NCBI RefSeq assembly: GCF_002081825.1
Contig: NZ_MUKU01000025.1
Span: forward strand, 1 to 64,000
Reading direction: 5' to 3'
DNA: 64,000 nucleotides
Source: Chromobacterium haemolyticum
GTDB taxonomy: Bacteria; Pseudomonadota; Gammaproteobacteria; Burkholderiales; Chromobacteriaceae
The position numbers and the translations under genes were made by a program. Positions 29,630 through 37,963 of this stretch are shown here, piece by piece. How positions within the stretch are numbered: the first letter of the stretch is position 1; each line of letters starts with the position of its first letter. The notes beneath the pieces are model-generated. The model worked only from the letters and a program-made list of their open reading frames with translations, made no database searches and was not told the DNA's origin.

Positions 29630-30559
29630 ATGGACAAAATCGTCATCGCCAGCCGCGAGAGCCGGCTGGCCATGTGGCAGGCCGAACACATCCAGGCCCG
29701 GCTGCAAGCGCTCTACCCCCACCTCAGCGTGGACATCCTGGGCATGACCACCCAGGGCGACCAGATTCTGGACAAGACCCTGTCCAAAATCGGCGGCAAA
29801 GGCCTGTTCGTCAAAGAGCTGGAAGTGGCGCTGGCCGAAGGCCGCGCCGACCTGGCCGTGCATTCGATCAAGGACGTGCCAATGGTGCTGCCGGAAGGTT
29901 TCGCGCTGGCCGCCATCTGCGAGCGCGAAGACCCCCGCGACGCTCTGGTGTCCGCCCGCTACGCGGACTTGTCGGAGCTGCCGGACGGCGCGGTGGTGGG
30001 CACCTCCAGCCTGCGTCGCGAATCGCAGATCCGTGCCCGCTATCCGCGGCTGGTGGTCAAGCCGTTGCGCGGCAACGTGCAAACGCGGCTGCGCAAGTTG
30101 GACGACGGCGAATTCGACGCCATCATCCTGGCCGCCGCCGGACTCAAGCGCTTGGGCCTCTCCGAGCGCATCCGCAAGGAACTGCCGCCGTCGGAAAGCC
30201 TGCCGGCTGCCGGACAAGGCGCGCTGGGCATCGAGATCCGCGCCGACCGCGCCGACCTGATGCAACTGCTCGCGCCGCTGAACCACGCCGCCACCCACGC
30301 CTGTGTCAGCGCCGAGCGCGCGCTGGCGCGCGAGCTGGGCGGCAGCTGCCAGGTGCCGCTGGGCGCCTTCGCCACCCTCAACGAGGGCACGCTGGCGCTG
30401 GGCGGCTTCGTCGCCAGCCCGGACGGTTCCGTGATGCTGACCGCCAGCGCCAGCGCCCCGGCCGATTACGCCGACGCGCTGGGCCGCGCCGTGGCCAAAA
30501 AGCTGCTGGACGACGGCGCCGGCCCGCTGATCGAGGCGGTGCTGGCCGACCCGCGCTGA
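29630..30559 (+). CDS. hemC: Porphobilinogen deaminase (hydroxymethylbilane synthase)
   Basis: A 309-residue enzyme that polymerises four porphobilinogens. It begins [20 protein letters not shown]. Motifs are [37 protein letters not shown] and [13 protein letters not shown]. The dipyrromethane cofactor cysteine lies in [13 protein letters not shown] near 242. First gene of hemC-hemD-hemX-hemY; hemD starts seven bases downstream. Confidence 0.97.
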   Translation: MDKIVIASRESRLAMWQAEHIQARLQALYPHLSVDILGMTTQGDQILDKTLSKIGGKGLFVKELEVALAEGRADLAVHSIKDVPMVLPEGFALAAICEREDPRDALVSARYADLSELPDGAVVGTSSLRRESQIRARYPRLVVKPLRGNVQTRLRKLDDGEFDAIILAAAGLKRLGLSERIRKELPPSESLPAAGQGALGIEIRADRADLMQLLAPLNHAATHACVSAERALARELGGSCQVPLGAFATLNEGTLALGGFVASPDGSVMLTASASAPADYADALGRAVAKKLLDDGAGPLIEAVLADPR

Positions 30560-30566
30560 GACGACG

Positions 30567-31298
30567 ATGCCGCGCGTCCTGGTCGCCCGTCCGCAGGCGC
30601 AAAGCGCCGAGCTGCTGCGTCTGCTCGTCGCAGCCGGCTTCGACGCCGGCCATCTGCCGCTGATGGAAATCGCGTCGGAACCGGACGCGCTGGCCGCTTT
30701 GCCTGGGCAAGCGGCGACGGCCGACTGCCTGATTTTCGTCAGCCCCAGCGCCATAGACCAGGCCTGGCCGACGCTGCAAACGCTGGACCTAGCCGACAAG
30801 CGGCTGGTCTGCGTCGGCCGCGCCAGCGCCACGAAATTGGCCGCGCTCAGCGGCCTGCCGGTGCTGCACCCAACCGAGGGCAGCGACAGCGAAGCTTTGT
30901 TGGCCCTGCCCGAACTGGCCGATATGCGCGGGCAACGTACGCTGATCGTGCGCGGCGTCGGCGGCAGGCCACTGCTGGCGCAAAACCTGGCCGCACGGGG
31001 CGCGGCGGTGGAGTTCGCCGAGATCTACCGCCGGCTGGACGGCGCGCCGGACTGGACGGCCTTCGACCGCGCGCCGCCGGACGCCGTGATCGTCACTTCC
31101 GGCGAAATCGTAGAGCAATTGTTCCGTCTCGCTGGCCCCAGTCGAATCAGGACGTTACAATGCTTGCTGTATTGCGTGCCGCATCCGCGCGTTGCCGACC
31201 GGCTCGCCGCGCAAGGCGCGACGCGCATCATGACAACCCGGGCCGAAGACAGCGCGCTGGTCGCCGGCCTTAAAAAATGGTTCTGTCGTCACCCATGA
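30567..31298 (+). CDS. hemD: Uroporphyrinogen-III synthase
   Basis: A 243-residue enzyme that closes and inverts the hydroxymethylbilane. Sequence conservation is low in this family. The visible features are RVLVARPQAQSAELLRLL at the start, FVSPSAIDQAW, TLIVRGVGGRPLLAQNLAAR and VIVTSGEIVEQLF. Its position after hemC is standard. Its stop overlaps the hemX start (ATGA at 31295-31298). Confidence 0.92.
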   Translation: MPRVLVARPQAQSAELLRLLVAAGFDAGHLPLMEIASEPDALAALPGQAATADCLIFVSPSAIDQAWPTLQTLDLADKRLVCVGRASATKLAALSGLPVLHPTEGSDSEALLALPELADMRGQRTLIVRGVGGRPLLAQNLAARGAAVEFAEIYRRLDGAPDWTAFDRAPPDAVIVTSGEIVEQLFRLAGPSRIRTLQCLLYCVPHPRVADRLAAQGATRIMTTRAEDSALVAGLKKWFCRHP

Positions 31299-32323
31299 GC
31301 GAATCCCAGATCACCGAAACCGCCAAACCCGAGTCCAAGAAATCGCTGAGTCCGGCCTTGCTGATCGCCATCGCCGCGCTGGGCGTGTCCGGCTGGCAGT
31401 ACTTCAGCACCCAGCAGGAACTGACCGCCGCCCGCCAGGAACTGGCGCGCCGGCTGGCCGAAGGCAGCGGATCCGCCAAGGAGCTGCGCGCGATGACCGA
31501 GCAGGCGATCATCGCCAACCGCGCCACCGAAGGCCGGCTGGCGCTGATGGAGGCCCGCGTCAACGAATCCGCCGGACAGTACGCGACCCTAAACGGCATG
31601 TACCAGGAACTGACCAAGAACCGCACCGACTGGCTGCTGTCCGAGGTGGAACACACCCTGGCCATCGCCAGCCAGCAGCTGCAACTGGCCGGCAACGTGC
31701 CGGCCGCCGTGTCCGCTCTGGAGATGGTGGACGCGCGCCTGGCCAAATTCGACCGCCCGCAATTGATCGGCGTGAAAAAGGCGGTGGCCACCGACCTGGA
31801 AAAACTCAAGGCCCTGCCCTATCTGGACAGCGTCGGACTCACCGTCAAGCTGGACCGGCTGATGCTATCCGCCGACAGCCTGCCGCTGGCGGTGGACGCC
31901 CACCGCCTGGCCAGCCAGAAGCCGCAGTCCAAGGCCGCGACGCCGGCCAGCGCGCCGTTGTGGGAACGCTTGGTGGCCGACGTCAGCAAGAGCCTGGGCG
32001 AGCTGATCCACATCCGCCGCATGGACAAGCCCGAAGCGCTGTTGCTGTCGCCGGAGCAAGCTTTCTTCTTGCGGGAAAACTTGAAGATGCGTCTGCTGGA
32101 CGCTCGTCTGGCGCTGATCCAGCGCGACGGCAAGACCTTCGCCGCCGACATCGTCGCCGCGCGCAGCTATGTGCAGCGCTACTTCGACCGCGACGCGCCG
32201 GCCGTCACCCAATGGCTGGGCACACTGGGCGAACTGGAAAGCGCACCACTCGACGTGGCGCTGCCGGATATGAACGCCAGCCTCAAATCGGTGCGCGACG
32301 CCCAAGGCGCGGCAGGAGAATAA
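31295..32323 (+). CDS. hemX: HemX-like protein (uroporphyrinogen-III C-methyltransferase-related)
   Basis: A 342-residue inner-membrane protein with one N-terminal helix (SPALLIAIAALGVSGWQYFS) and a long helical periplasmic part rich in charged coils. It includes DWLLSEVEHTLAIASQQLQL, a HemX family signature, and a second EQAFFLRENLKMRLLDARLA. I chose the ATG at 31295, which overlaps hemD's stop; an in-frame ATG at 31277 would extend it by six residues. The catalytic residues of a methyltransferase are not apparent. Role in the pathway is unproven. Confidence 0.88.
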   Translation: MSESQITETAKPESKKSLSPALLIAIAALGVSGWQYFSTQQELTAARQELARRLAEGSGSAKELRAMTEQAIIANRATEGRLALMEARVNESAGQYATLNGMYQELTKNRTDWLLSEVEHTLAIASQQLQLAGNVPAAVSALEMVDARLAKFDRPQLIGVKKAVATDLEKLKALPYLDSVGLTVKLDRLMLSADSLPLAVDAHRLASQKPQSKAATPASAPLWERLVADVSKSLGELIHIRRMDKPEALLLSPEQAFFLRENLKMRLLDARLALIQRDGKTFAADIVAARSYVQRYFDRDAPAVTQWLGTLGELESAPLDVALPDMNASLKSVRDAQGAAGE

Positions 32324-32326
32324 ACC

Positions 32327-33535
32327 GTGAAATTCGCCTTGTGGATTACCGGGCTGTTTGCCCTCGCGGTGCTGGTCGGCCTGGCCGCCACCCTGAACAC
32401 CGGCTACGCCATCCTGTTTCTGCCGCCGTATCGGATGGAAGTGTCGTTCAACCTGCTGATCGTGTCGGTGGTGGCGCTGATTTTCGTGGTGCACCTAGTG
32501 CTGCGCATGGTGGCCGTGGCCGCCAATCTGCCGGCGGAAGTGCGCCGCTTCCAGCGCCAGAAAAAGCTGAAAGCCTCCCGCCACGCGCTGCGCGAAGCCG
32601 GCATCTCCTATTTTGAAGGCCGCTTCCAGAAAGCCGAGCGCGAAGCCAGCAAGTCGCTGGACAACGAGTACTCGCCGGAAAACAAAGCATTGGCGCTGCT
32701 GATCGCCGCCCGTTCCGCCGGCGCCGCCGGCGATCTGGACAAGCGCGACGGCTATCTAGCGCAACTGGACGCGATGCCGCCGCGGCTGCAGCTGGCGCGC
32801 CATATGCTGGACGCCGAATTGAAGCTGGAAGCCAAGGACCCGCTGGGCGCCTTGGCCGCCATCGAACGCGCGCGCGCGCTGTCGCCCAATCTGACCAACG
32901 CCTTGCGGCTGGAATTGAAGGTCCGCTTGCTGCAGAAACAGCCGGAGGCGGTGCTGACGCTGACCGAGAAACTGCTCAAGGCCGACGCGCTGGAGCCGGA
33001 ACAGGCGCGGCGCTATCGTTTGGCCGCCTATCAGCAACAGCTGGTAACCCTGCTGGGCGGCCAGGAAATCCGCGACTGGCTGCGCCGCATCCCGGAAGCA
33101 GAACGCAGCAACCCGCAACTGATGGACCAAGTGGTGGCGCGGCTGATCATGCTGCAGGACTACGACTACGCCGCCACCTTGCTGGCCGGCGCTCTGGCCA
33201 ACGACGATCACGACACCCCGGAGCTGTCCCGCGAGCTGGGCAAGCTGGCCGAGCACCTGAGCGAGGACAAACGCCTGGAGCTGCTGAAAACCGCGGAAAA
33301 CTGGCTGAAAAAACGCCCGCGCGACCACTGGCTGCTAATGGCGCTGGGCCGGCTGGCCTTGTGCCAGCAGCTGTGGGGCAAGGCTCAAAGCTATCTGGAG
33401 GCAAGCGCTTCGATCTCGCCGACGCTGTGCGCCCACGCCGAGCTGGCGCGGCTGTTCGAAGCCACCGGCAAGGAAGAACTGGCGGCTCAGCATTACAACA
33501 AGAGCCTGGAACTGGCGCTGAAGCAAGGCTGCTGA
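32327..33535 (+). CDS. hemY: HemY-like membrane protein with TPR repeats
   Basis: A 402-residue protein starting at a GTG (32327) behind GGCAGGAGAA. Two membrane helices lie near the N-terminus (ALWITGLFALAVLVGLAATL and VVALIFVVHLVLRMVAVA). The remainder is a helical repeat domain of TPR type (ISYFEGRFQKAEREASKSL and AALGRLALCQ-like repeats). This is the proteobacterial HemY of hemCDXY operons, not the Bacillus protoporphyrinogen oxidase of the same name. Last gene of the operon, followed by a strong terminator. Confidence 0.9.
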   Translation: MKFALWITGLFALAVLVGLAATLNTGYAILFLPPYRMEVSFNLLIVSVVALIFVVHLVLRMVAVAANLPAEVRRFQRQKKLKASRHALREAGISYFEGRFQKAEREASKSLDNEYSPENKALALLIAARSAGAAGDLDKRDGYLAQLDAMPPRLQLARHMLDAELKLEAKDPLGALAAIERARALSPNLTNALRLELKVRLLQKQPEAVLTLTEKLLKADALEPEQARRYRLAAYQQQLVTLLGGQEIRDWLRRIPEAERSNPQLMDQVVARLIMLQDYDYAATLLAGALANDDHDTPELSRELGKLAEHLSEDKRLELLKTAENWLKKRPRDHWLLMALGRLALCQQLWGKAQSYLEASASISPTLCAHAELARLFEATGKEELAAQHYNKSLELALKQGC

Positions 33536-33552
33536 TTCCGCGCGCTTTATAC

Positions 33553-33584
33553 AAAAAAGGACATGCTCCCGCATGTCCTTTTTT
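33553..33584 (+). terminator. Rho-independent terminator of the hem operon
   Basis: A perfect 14-base stem, AAAAAAGGACATGC and GCATGTCCTTTTTT, with a TCCC loop. The symmetric A and T tracts make it effective in both directions, so it should also end the convergent yqaA-cyaY transcript. Confidence 0.93.
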
Positions 33585-33604
33585 ATTGCCTTGTTCATGC
33601 CTTC

Positions 33605-34021
33605 TCAACTCGACAACAGCAGCACGCCCCAGGCCAAAGCCAGATAGCGCGCCGCCTTGCCCAGGGTCAGCCACAAAATGCTGGACCACCAGGGCAGACG
33701 CAGCCAGCCGGCGGCCAGCGGAATGGCGTCGCCGACCACCGGCAACCAGGACAGGGCCAGCACCGCCGGGCCGAAGCGCTGGAACCAGCCGGCCAGCCGC
33801 GGCGGCAGCTCCTTGCGCGGCGCCAGCCGCCCCAGCCACAGGCTAGTGACGCTGCCGGCGGTATTGGCCACCGTGGCCACCAGCAGGGCCGGCCACAACC
33901 AGTCCGGCCATTTGTACAGAAAAGCGGACAGCGCCAGTTCGGAATTACCGGGCAGAATAGTGGACGAAGTGAAAGCCGACACCGCCAACCCGCCCAGCCC
34001 CAGCCACACCAAGTGGCTCAT
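33605..34021 (-). CDS. YqaA-family membrane protein
   Basis: A 138-residue protein of the DedA/SNARE-associated superfamily. Typical motifs are FTSSTILPGNSELALSAF, ATVANTAGSVTSLWLGR and a proline-rich LSWLPVVGDAIPLAAGWLR. Three to four membrane helices are expected. It may act in lipid translocation like other DedA relatives, but this subfamily is uncharacterised. Its start overlaps the end of cyaY by four bases. Confidence 0.87.
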   Translation of the reverse strand: MSHLVWLGLGGLAVSAFTSSTILPGNSELALSAFLYKWPDWLWPALLVATVANTAGSVTSLWLGRLAPRKELPPRLAGWFQRFGPAVLALSWLPVVGDAIPLAAGWLRLPWWSSILWLTLGKAARYLALAWGVLLLSS

Positions 34022-34335
34022 TCATCAAACTCTATGGTTTCGCCGCAGGCGGCGGCGATGGCGGCGCTGAGGGTGGAGAAAAATTCCGAGCCGTCGCGAG
34101 CGGCGATCCAGCGGCCGTCGCGGAAGGCGAAGTGGTAGCCGCCGCTCTTGGCCGCTATCCACAGTTCCTGGTTGGCGGTGTGGCGGTTGACGATGATCTT
34201 GGCGCCGTCGCTGAACTCGATGTCCAGCACATTGCCGGACACCAGGTAGTCGGCGTCCAGATCATTGTCGTCGATGGCGGCTTCGATGCGCGTGAAGATG
34301 GCGTCGGTGTACCGCAGAAATTCGGTTTCGTTCAT
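34018..34335 (-). CDS. cyaY: Frataxin homologue CyaY
   Basis: A 105-residue iron-binding protein that modulates IscS-dependent iron-sulfur cluster assembly. Motifs are an acidic first helix (FTRIEAAIDDNDLDADYLVS), the strand NVLDIEFSDGAKIIVNRHTA, QELWIAAKSGGYHF and RDGSEFFSTLSAAI. It is divergent from lptM, the arrangement also seen in enterobacteria, and coupled to yqaA downstream. Confidence 0.95.
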   Translation of the reverse strand: MNETEFLRYTDAIFTRIEAAIDDNDLDADYLVSGNVLDIEFSDGAKIIVNRHTANQELWIAAKSGGYHFAFRDGRWIAARDGSEFFSTLSAAIAAACGETIEFDE

Positions 34336-34470
34336 TGCGCTTTCCCGTTGAATGACGGCCTGGACGCCGTCTTGGCGCGGCTCAGACCTTGAGCGCCGGG
34401 CGCAACGTAATCACACGGCGCGCCGCAGCTTTGCTAGTATCGGGATTTTGCCACATTGGAACTCATTCGT

Positions 34471-34668
34471 ATGCGCACCTTGCTGGCTTGTGCAAGCCTG
34501 ACCCTGTTCCTGGCCGCCTGCGGCTTCAAAGGCCCGCTGTATTTGCCCGCCCCCGCAGCCAAACCTGCCGCCGCCGCGCCCGCCGCCAAACCCGCGGTCA
34601 AGGCCGACGCCTCCTCCCCTCGCGCCGCGGTAGAATCCGCCTCTCCCGCCTCTCCCGCCTCTCGCTGA
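34471..34668 (+). CDS. lptM: LPS translocon maturation lipoprotein (LptM/YifL-like)
   Basis: A 65-residue lipoprotein. The signal peptide MRTLLACASLTLFLAAC is followed by the family signature CGFKGPLYLP. The tail is low-complexity Ala/Pro/Lys and ends in Ser-Pro-Ala repeats. In E. coli LptM helps oxidative maturation of LptD. I chose the ATG at 34471; an in-frame TTG lies 15 bases upstream. Divergent from cyaY, which supports the call. Confidence 0.88.
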   Translation: MRTLLACASLTLFLAACGFKGPLYLPAPAAKPAAAAPAAKPAVKADASSPRAAVESASPASPASR

Positions 34669-34805
34669 CGGTTCCCGCCGCGCTTCCGGGCGGTGCGGCG
34701 ATAGCGGGAAATGCCGAAGACATATTGATATTCCCACGCGGTTTCCTGCACATCAGTCATATCCTTTACACTCAAAGGCTGTATCTGCAGATAAAGGAGC
34801 CGCCG

Positions 34806-35900
34806 ATGTCCCACTTTGCCCGTCACCTGGAACATCACACCATCGTCAACCCCTTCCCCGGCATCGCCAAGCTGGAAGCGGCGTTGGGTCACCGCATCGG
34901 CGCGCGCATCGGCTCCAATGAAAGCATGGCCAAGCCGGCCTCTCCGCTGACGGCGGAGTTCGGCGAGATGATGACGGAGCTGGCCCGGCTCTACCCGGAC
35001 CCCTACGCGCACGGACTGCGCCAGCGCGCAGCCGCCCACAACCGCGTGGACCCGAGCCAGGTGCTGTTCGACACCGGCGCCGACAGCCTGATCCTGCTGG
35101 CGCTGCGCCTGGCCTGTAATGTCGGCGACGCGGTGGTGTGCACCGCCGGCACTTATCCCACCTTCCGCTATTTCGCCGAAGGCGTGGGCGCGCGCATTTT
35201 GGAAGTGCCCTACCAGCAACAAGGAGACCGGCTGCAGGCCGATCTGCCGCGGCTGGCGGAAGTGGCTCGCGCCGAGCGCGCCGCCGTGCTCTATCTCGCC
35301 AACCCGGACAATCCCAGCGGCCACTACTGGAGCGCGGACGACATCCTGGCGCTGCGCGAGACCCTCCCTTCGTCCACGCTGTTGATCCTGGACGAGGCCT
35401 ATGTCGATTTCTGCGTAGACGCGCAGGACGCGCCGCCTCAGGGCGCGCTGCCCAACACGCTGCGACTACGCACGCTGTCCAAGGCCTATGCGCTGGCCGG
35501 CCTGCGGGTGGGCTACGCCATAGGTCCGCAACACATCGTCGCCAAGGCTGACCAGATTCGGCCGCAATTCGCGCTGTCCAGCTTCGCCCAACTGGCGGCG
35601 CAAATCGTGCTGGACGATCCCGACTATTCCCGTCAGCTGATCGCCGCCACCATCCATCTGCGCGACAAACTGTCCGACGCCTTGCGCGCGCGCGACCTCG
35701 TGGTAATGCCCTCGCACACCAACTTCGTCTGCATCGCCTATCGCGACGCCGCCAGCAGCGAGGCCATCCATCGCCAGCTGCTGTCCGACGGCATCGCCGT
35801 GCACCGCCCGCCGCACCCGGCGGTACGGCACCTGCTGCGCGTCACCGCGCAGCCGCAGGCGCTGTCGGCCAAGGTGATGGCGGCGCTGGCGGAAGGTTAA
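34806..35900 (+). CDS. Class I/II aminotransferase, HisC-like
   Basis: A 364-residue PLP enzyme. GSNESMAKPASPL at the substrate pocket, YPDPYAHGLRQRAA, LYLANPDNPSG, LILDEAYVDFC and LRTLSKAYALAGLRVGYAIG (PLP lysine) follow the histidinol-phosphate aminotransferase pattern. The ATG at 34806 has AAAGGAG upstream. No other his genes are near, so it may act on another amino acid such as an aromatic one. It lies where lysA or dapF commonly follow lptM in other bacteria. Confidence 0.85.
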   Translation: MSHFARHLEHHTIVNPFPGIAKLEAALGHRIGARIGSNESMAKPASPLTAEFGEMMTELARLYPDPYAHGLRQRAAAHNRVDPSQVLFDTGADSLILLALRLACNVGDAVVCTAGTYPTFRYFAEGVGARILEVPYQQQGDRLQADLPRLAEVARAERAAVLYLANPDNPSGHYWSADDILALRETLPSSTLLILDEAYVDFCVDAQDAPPQGALPNTLRLRTLSKAYALAGLRVGYAIGPQHIVAKADQIRPQFALSSFAQLAAQIVLDDPDYSRQLIAATIHLRDKLSDALRARDLVVMPSHTNFVCIAYRDAASSEAIHRQLLSDGIAVHRPPHPAVRHLLRVTAQPQALSAKVMAALAEG

Positions 35901-35901
35901 A

Positions 35902-36050
35902 AAGCGGTTCAAAGCCCGCTGCGCGTCAGCGGGATGGATAGATTAAGGAGGTGAAACCCGCTTCGGAATGCTCATGTGCCACGCGTACATTCCGCTTTCT
36001 CAGCGGTTTTCGCCTTGTCTCGCTCTTGCTCGCGAGACTTTGAACAGCTT
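35902..36050. repeat. Full-length dispersed palindromic repeat, copy B
   Basis: About 149 bases. It runs from AAGCGGTTCAAAG, one base after the aminotransferase stop, to CTTTGAACAGCTT. The right half contains CGCCTTGTCTCGCTCTTGCT, identical to copy A at 4088-4229, and the centre has GGAATGCTCATG...GTACATTCC. The left interior (GATTAAGGAGGTGAAACC) differs from copy A. Confidence 0.82.
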
Positions 36051-36061
36051 CTCCCGCCGAT

Positions 36062-36097
36062 AAAAAACGCCCTGGACCGATAAGCGGCCCAGGGCGT
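36062..36097 (-). terminator. Rho-independent terminator of the mgtC-like gene
   Basis: ACGCCCTGG (36067-36075) pairs with CCAGGGCGT (36089-36097). Read on the minus strand the hairpin is followed by a run of six T. It lies 19 bases after the stop of the MgtC-like gene. Confidence 0.88.
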
Positions 36098-36115
36098 GAT
36101 CTTTCCCCATCCTTC

Positions 36116-36841
36116 TCACTCCGAAGTACTGGGATTCCAATACGCCTGACTGATGAAAGGCTGGGCCACCAGCTTGGCGGCGATCTCCTCCAGCTCCTCC
36201 CACTCCACCGAGGTGGACAGCAAGGTGGCGGTCATCTCCACCTCATCGTCGCCGAAGGGCTCCACGTCCAGATCTCCCACCGGATACTTGGACTCCTCCA
36301 GCAGGTCGCTGAGCAAGGCCATCGCGTGCTTCTGGCCGGAACGGCTGGAGATCACGCACAACTGGTACGTGACTTCGCTGGTTTCGTCGTCGATGGGCTT
36401 GCGGTTGATCGAGTTCACCACCGGGCGCAACAAGGTGTTGCTGGCCAGCACGAACAGCGTGATCAGAAAAGCCTGCGGAATCTGACCCGCGCCGGCGCTG
36501 GCGCCGACTGCGGCCGAACCCCACAATGTGGCGGCGGTGTTCAAACCGCGCACGTTCAAGCCCTCTTTCATGATGGTGCCGGCGCCGAGAAAACCAACGC
36601 CGGACACCACATAGGACGCCACCCGCGCCGCGCCGCCGGTGCCGTCCAGCTGCAGCGCCATGTCGACAAAGGCCGCCGCACCCACCGCCACCAGGGTATT
36701 GGTGCGCAGGCCAGCGGTGCGCTGACGGAACTGGCGCTCGTAGCCTATGGCCGAGCCCAAGATAAAAGCCGTCAACAGGCTGAGCAAGGTTTGCAGCAGA
36801 CCAGACCCGTTGAAGCCCAGAAACTGCAGTAAGGTTTCCAC
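36116..36841 (-). CDS. MgtC/SapB-family membrane protein
   Basis: A 241-residue protein. It starts at a GTG (36841) with AGGAGG nine bases upstream. Five membrane helices in the N-terminal half include FILGSAIGYERQFRQRTAGL and VSGVGFLGAGTIMKEG, both family hallmarks. A C-terminal ACT-like domain covers about residues 150-235. MgtC homologues support growth at low magnesium and, in pathogens, survival in macrophages, partly by inhibiting the F1Fo ATP synthase. The leader region contains a strong hairpin (see 37010-37035). Confidence 0.92.
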   Translation of the reverse strand: METLLQFLGFNGSGLLQTLLSLLTAFILGSAIGYERQFRQRTAGLRTNTLVAVGAAAFVDMALQLDGTGGAARVASYVVSGVGFLGAGTIMKEGLNVRGLNTAATLWGSAAVGASAGAGQIPQAFLITLFVLASNTLLRPVVNSINRKPIDDETSEVTYQLCVISSRSGQKHAMALLSDLLEESKYPVGDLDVEPFGDDEVEMTATLLSTSVEWEELEEIAAKLVAQPFISQAYWNPSTSE

Positions 36842-37009
36842 TTCTTATTCCTCCTGCGGTCGATTAAAAAAACAGCCGTCCCGGCGCGCCGGGAAACAGT
36901 CTGGCAGTTTGCCACATCCTCGTGACCGGGTCGTGTCCGGCCGAGCGGTTTTTGCCCGCCCAACCACCAGTGGCATTGCCCAAACAAAAAAAATCGCCGA
37001 CGCGGAGCG

Positions 37010-37035
37010 CCTGCTGACAACACGCTGTCAGCAGG
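37010..37035. promoter_or_regulatory. Hairpin in the mgtC leader / divergent intergenic region
   Basis: CCTGCTGACA (37010-37019) and TGTCAGCAGG (37026-37035) form a perfect 10-base stem with a 6-base loop. Read on the minus strand, toward mgtC, it is followed about 17 bases later by a run of eight T (36986-36993), then by 145 bases of leader. It may be an operator, an RNA attenuator or the terminator of an unseen leader. The rest of the 302-base gap 36842-37143 shows no gene. Confidence 0.5.
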
Positions 37036-37143
37036 GGGGCCGCACACTGCCTTCCATGGCCGCGACGCCGCCTCCGCCCTGTTGAACGCGGCGCAGCAAC
37101 GCTCGCGGCCGGATCGCTAAAAACCCCTTCTAAGGAGTGTGCC

Positions 37144-37512
37144 ATGCCCCCCGTTCTACACTGGTTTGAAATTCCCGTGCTCCAATTCGAGCGCGCCGTC
37201 GCCTTCTATCAGCAGGTATTGCAGGTGGTGCTGCTCGAGGAGAGCTTCGACAACGCCCGCATGGCGCTGTTTCCCAAAACCGACGACAGTTGCGGCGGCG
37301 CGCTGCTGAGCTGCCCCCAAGCCCGTCCCCATGTAGACGGCGTGCGCGTCTATCTGGATGGCGGCGCCGATCTCGACACCACGCTGGAACGGGTCAAAAC
37401 CGCCGGCGGCATCGTGGTGCAGCCCAAGACCCGCTTGCCGGAAACCTGGGGGCACATCGCGCTGTTTTCCGACCTGGACGGCAATCTGATCGGCCTGCAC
37501 AGCGCCGCATGA
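37144..37512 (+). CDS. VOC-family (glyoxalase/bleomycin-resistance fold) protein
   Basis: A 122-residue protein with one VOC domain: LHWFEIPVLQFERAVAFYQQ, GVRVYLDGGADLDTTLERV and WGHIALFSDLDGNLIGLHS. Metal-dependent lyases, dioxygenases and resistance proteins share the fold, and the substrate cannot be told. AAGGAG precedes the ATG. Its stop overlaps the start of the EVE-domain gene (ATGA at 37509-37512), so the two are coupled. Confidence 0.87.
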   Translation: MPPVLHWFEIPVLQFERAVAFYQQVLQVVLLEESFDNARMALFPKTDDSCGGALLSCPQARPHVDGVRVYLDGGADLDTTLERVKTAGGIVVQPKTRLPETWGHIALFSDLDGNLIGLHSAA

Positions 37513-37961
37513 GCCGACGCTACTGGATAGGCGTGGCCAGCCGCGACCATGTGCGGCGCGGGCTGGCCGGCGGCTTCGCCCAGCTCTGCCACGGCAAGGC
37601 CGCGCCGCTGAAGCGGATGGCGGCCGGCGATGGCCTGATCTATTACTCGCCGGTGCTCAGCCTGGAAGGGCGCGAGCCCTGCCAGCGCTTCACCGCCGTC
37701 GGCCAGGCGGCGGACGACCGGGTCTACCCGTTCCGGGTCAGCGCCGATTTCGAGCCCTACCGGCGGAACATCGCGTTCTGGCCGGCCGAGGACGCCGAAA
37801 TCCGGCCGCTGCTCGGCCAATTGACCTTCATCGCGGATCCGGCGCGCTGGGGCTACGCCTTCCGCTTCGGCCACCTGGAAATCGGCCGCGCCGATTTCCT
37901 GTTGATCGCGCGCGCGATGCAAGCGACACTGCCGCCATCCATGCTGCGGGAACCCGACTAA
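37509..37961 (+). CDS. EVE-domain protein
   Basis: A 150-residue protein of the PUA-like EVE fold: YWIGVASRDHVRRGLAGGFA, MAAGDGLIYYSP, FTAVGQAADDRVYP, PYRRNIAFWPA and LGQLTFIADPARWGYAFRFG. EVE domains bind modified bases in DNA or RNA. The family is often found next to restriction and defence genes, though not here. It is the middle gene of a three-gene run (VOC, EVE, WYL). Confidence 0.87.
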   Translation: MSRRYWIGVASRDHVRRGLAGGFAQLCHGKAAPLKRMAAGDGLIYYSPVLSLEGREPCQRFTAVGQAADDRVYPFRVSADFEPYRRNIAFWPAEDAEIRPLLGQLTFIADPARWGYAFRFGHLEIGRADFLLIARAMQATLPPSMLREPD

Positions 37962-37963
37962 AC

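Noticed and set aside
37010-37035. Simple rho-independent terminator
   Set aside because: The T-tract is about 17 bases from the stem and no convincing gene ends just before it on the minus strand.
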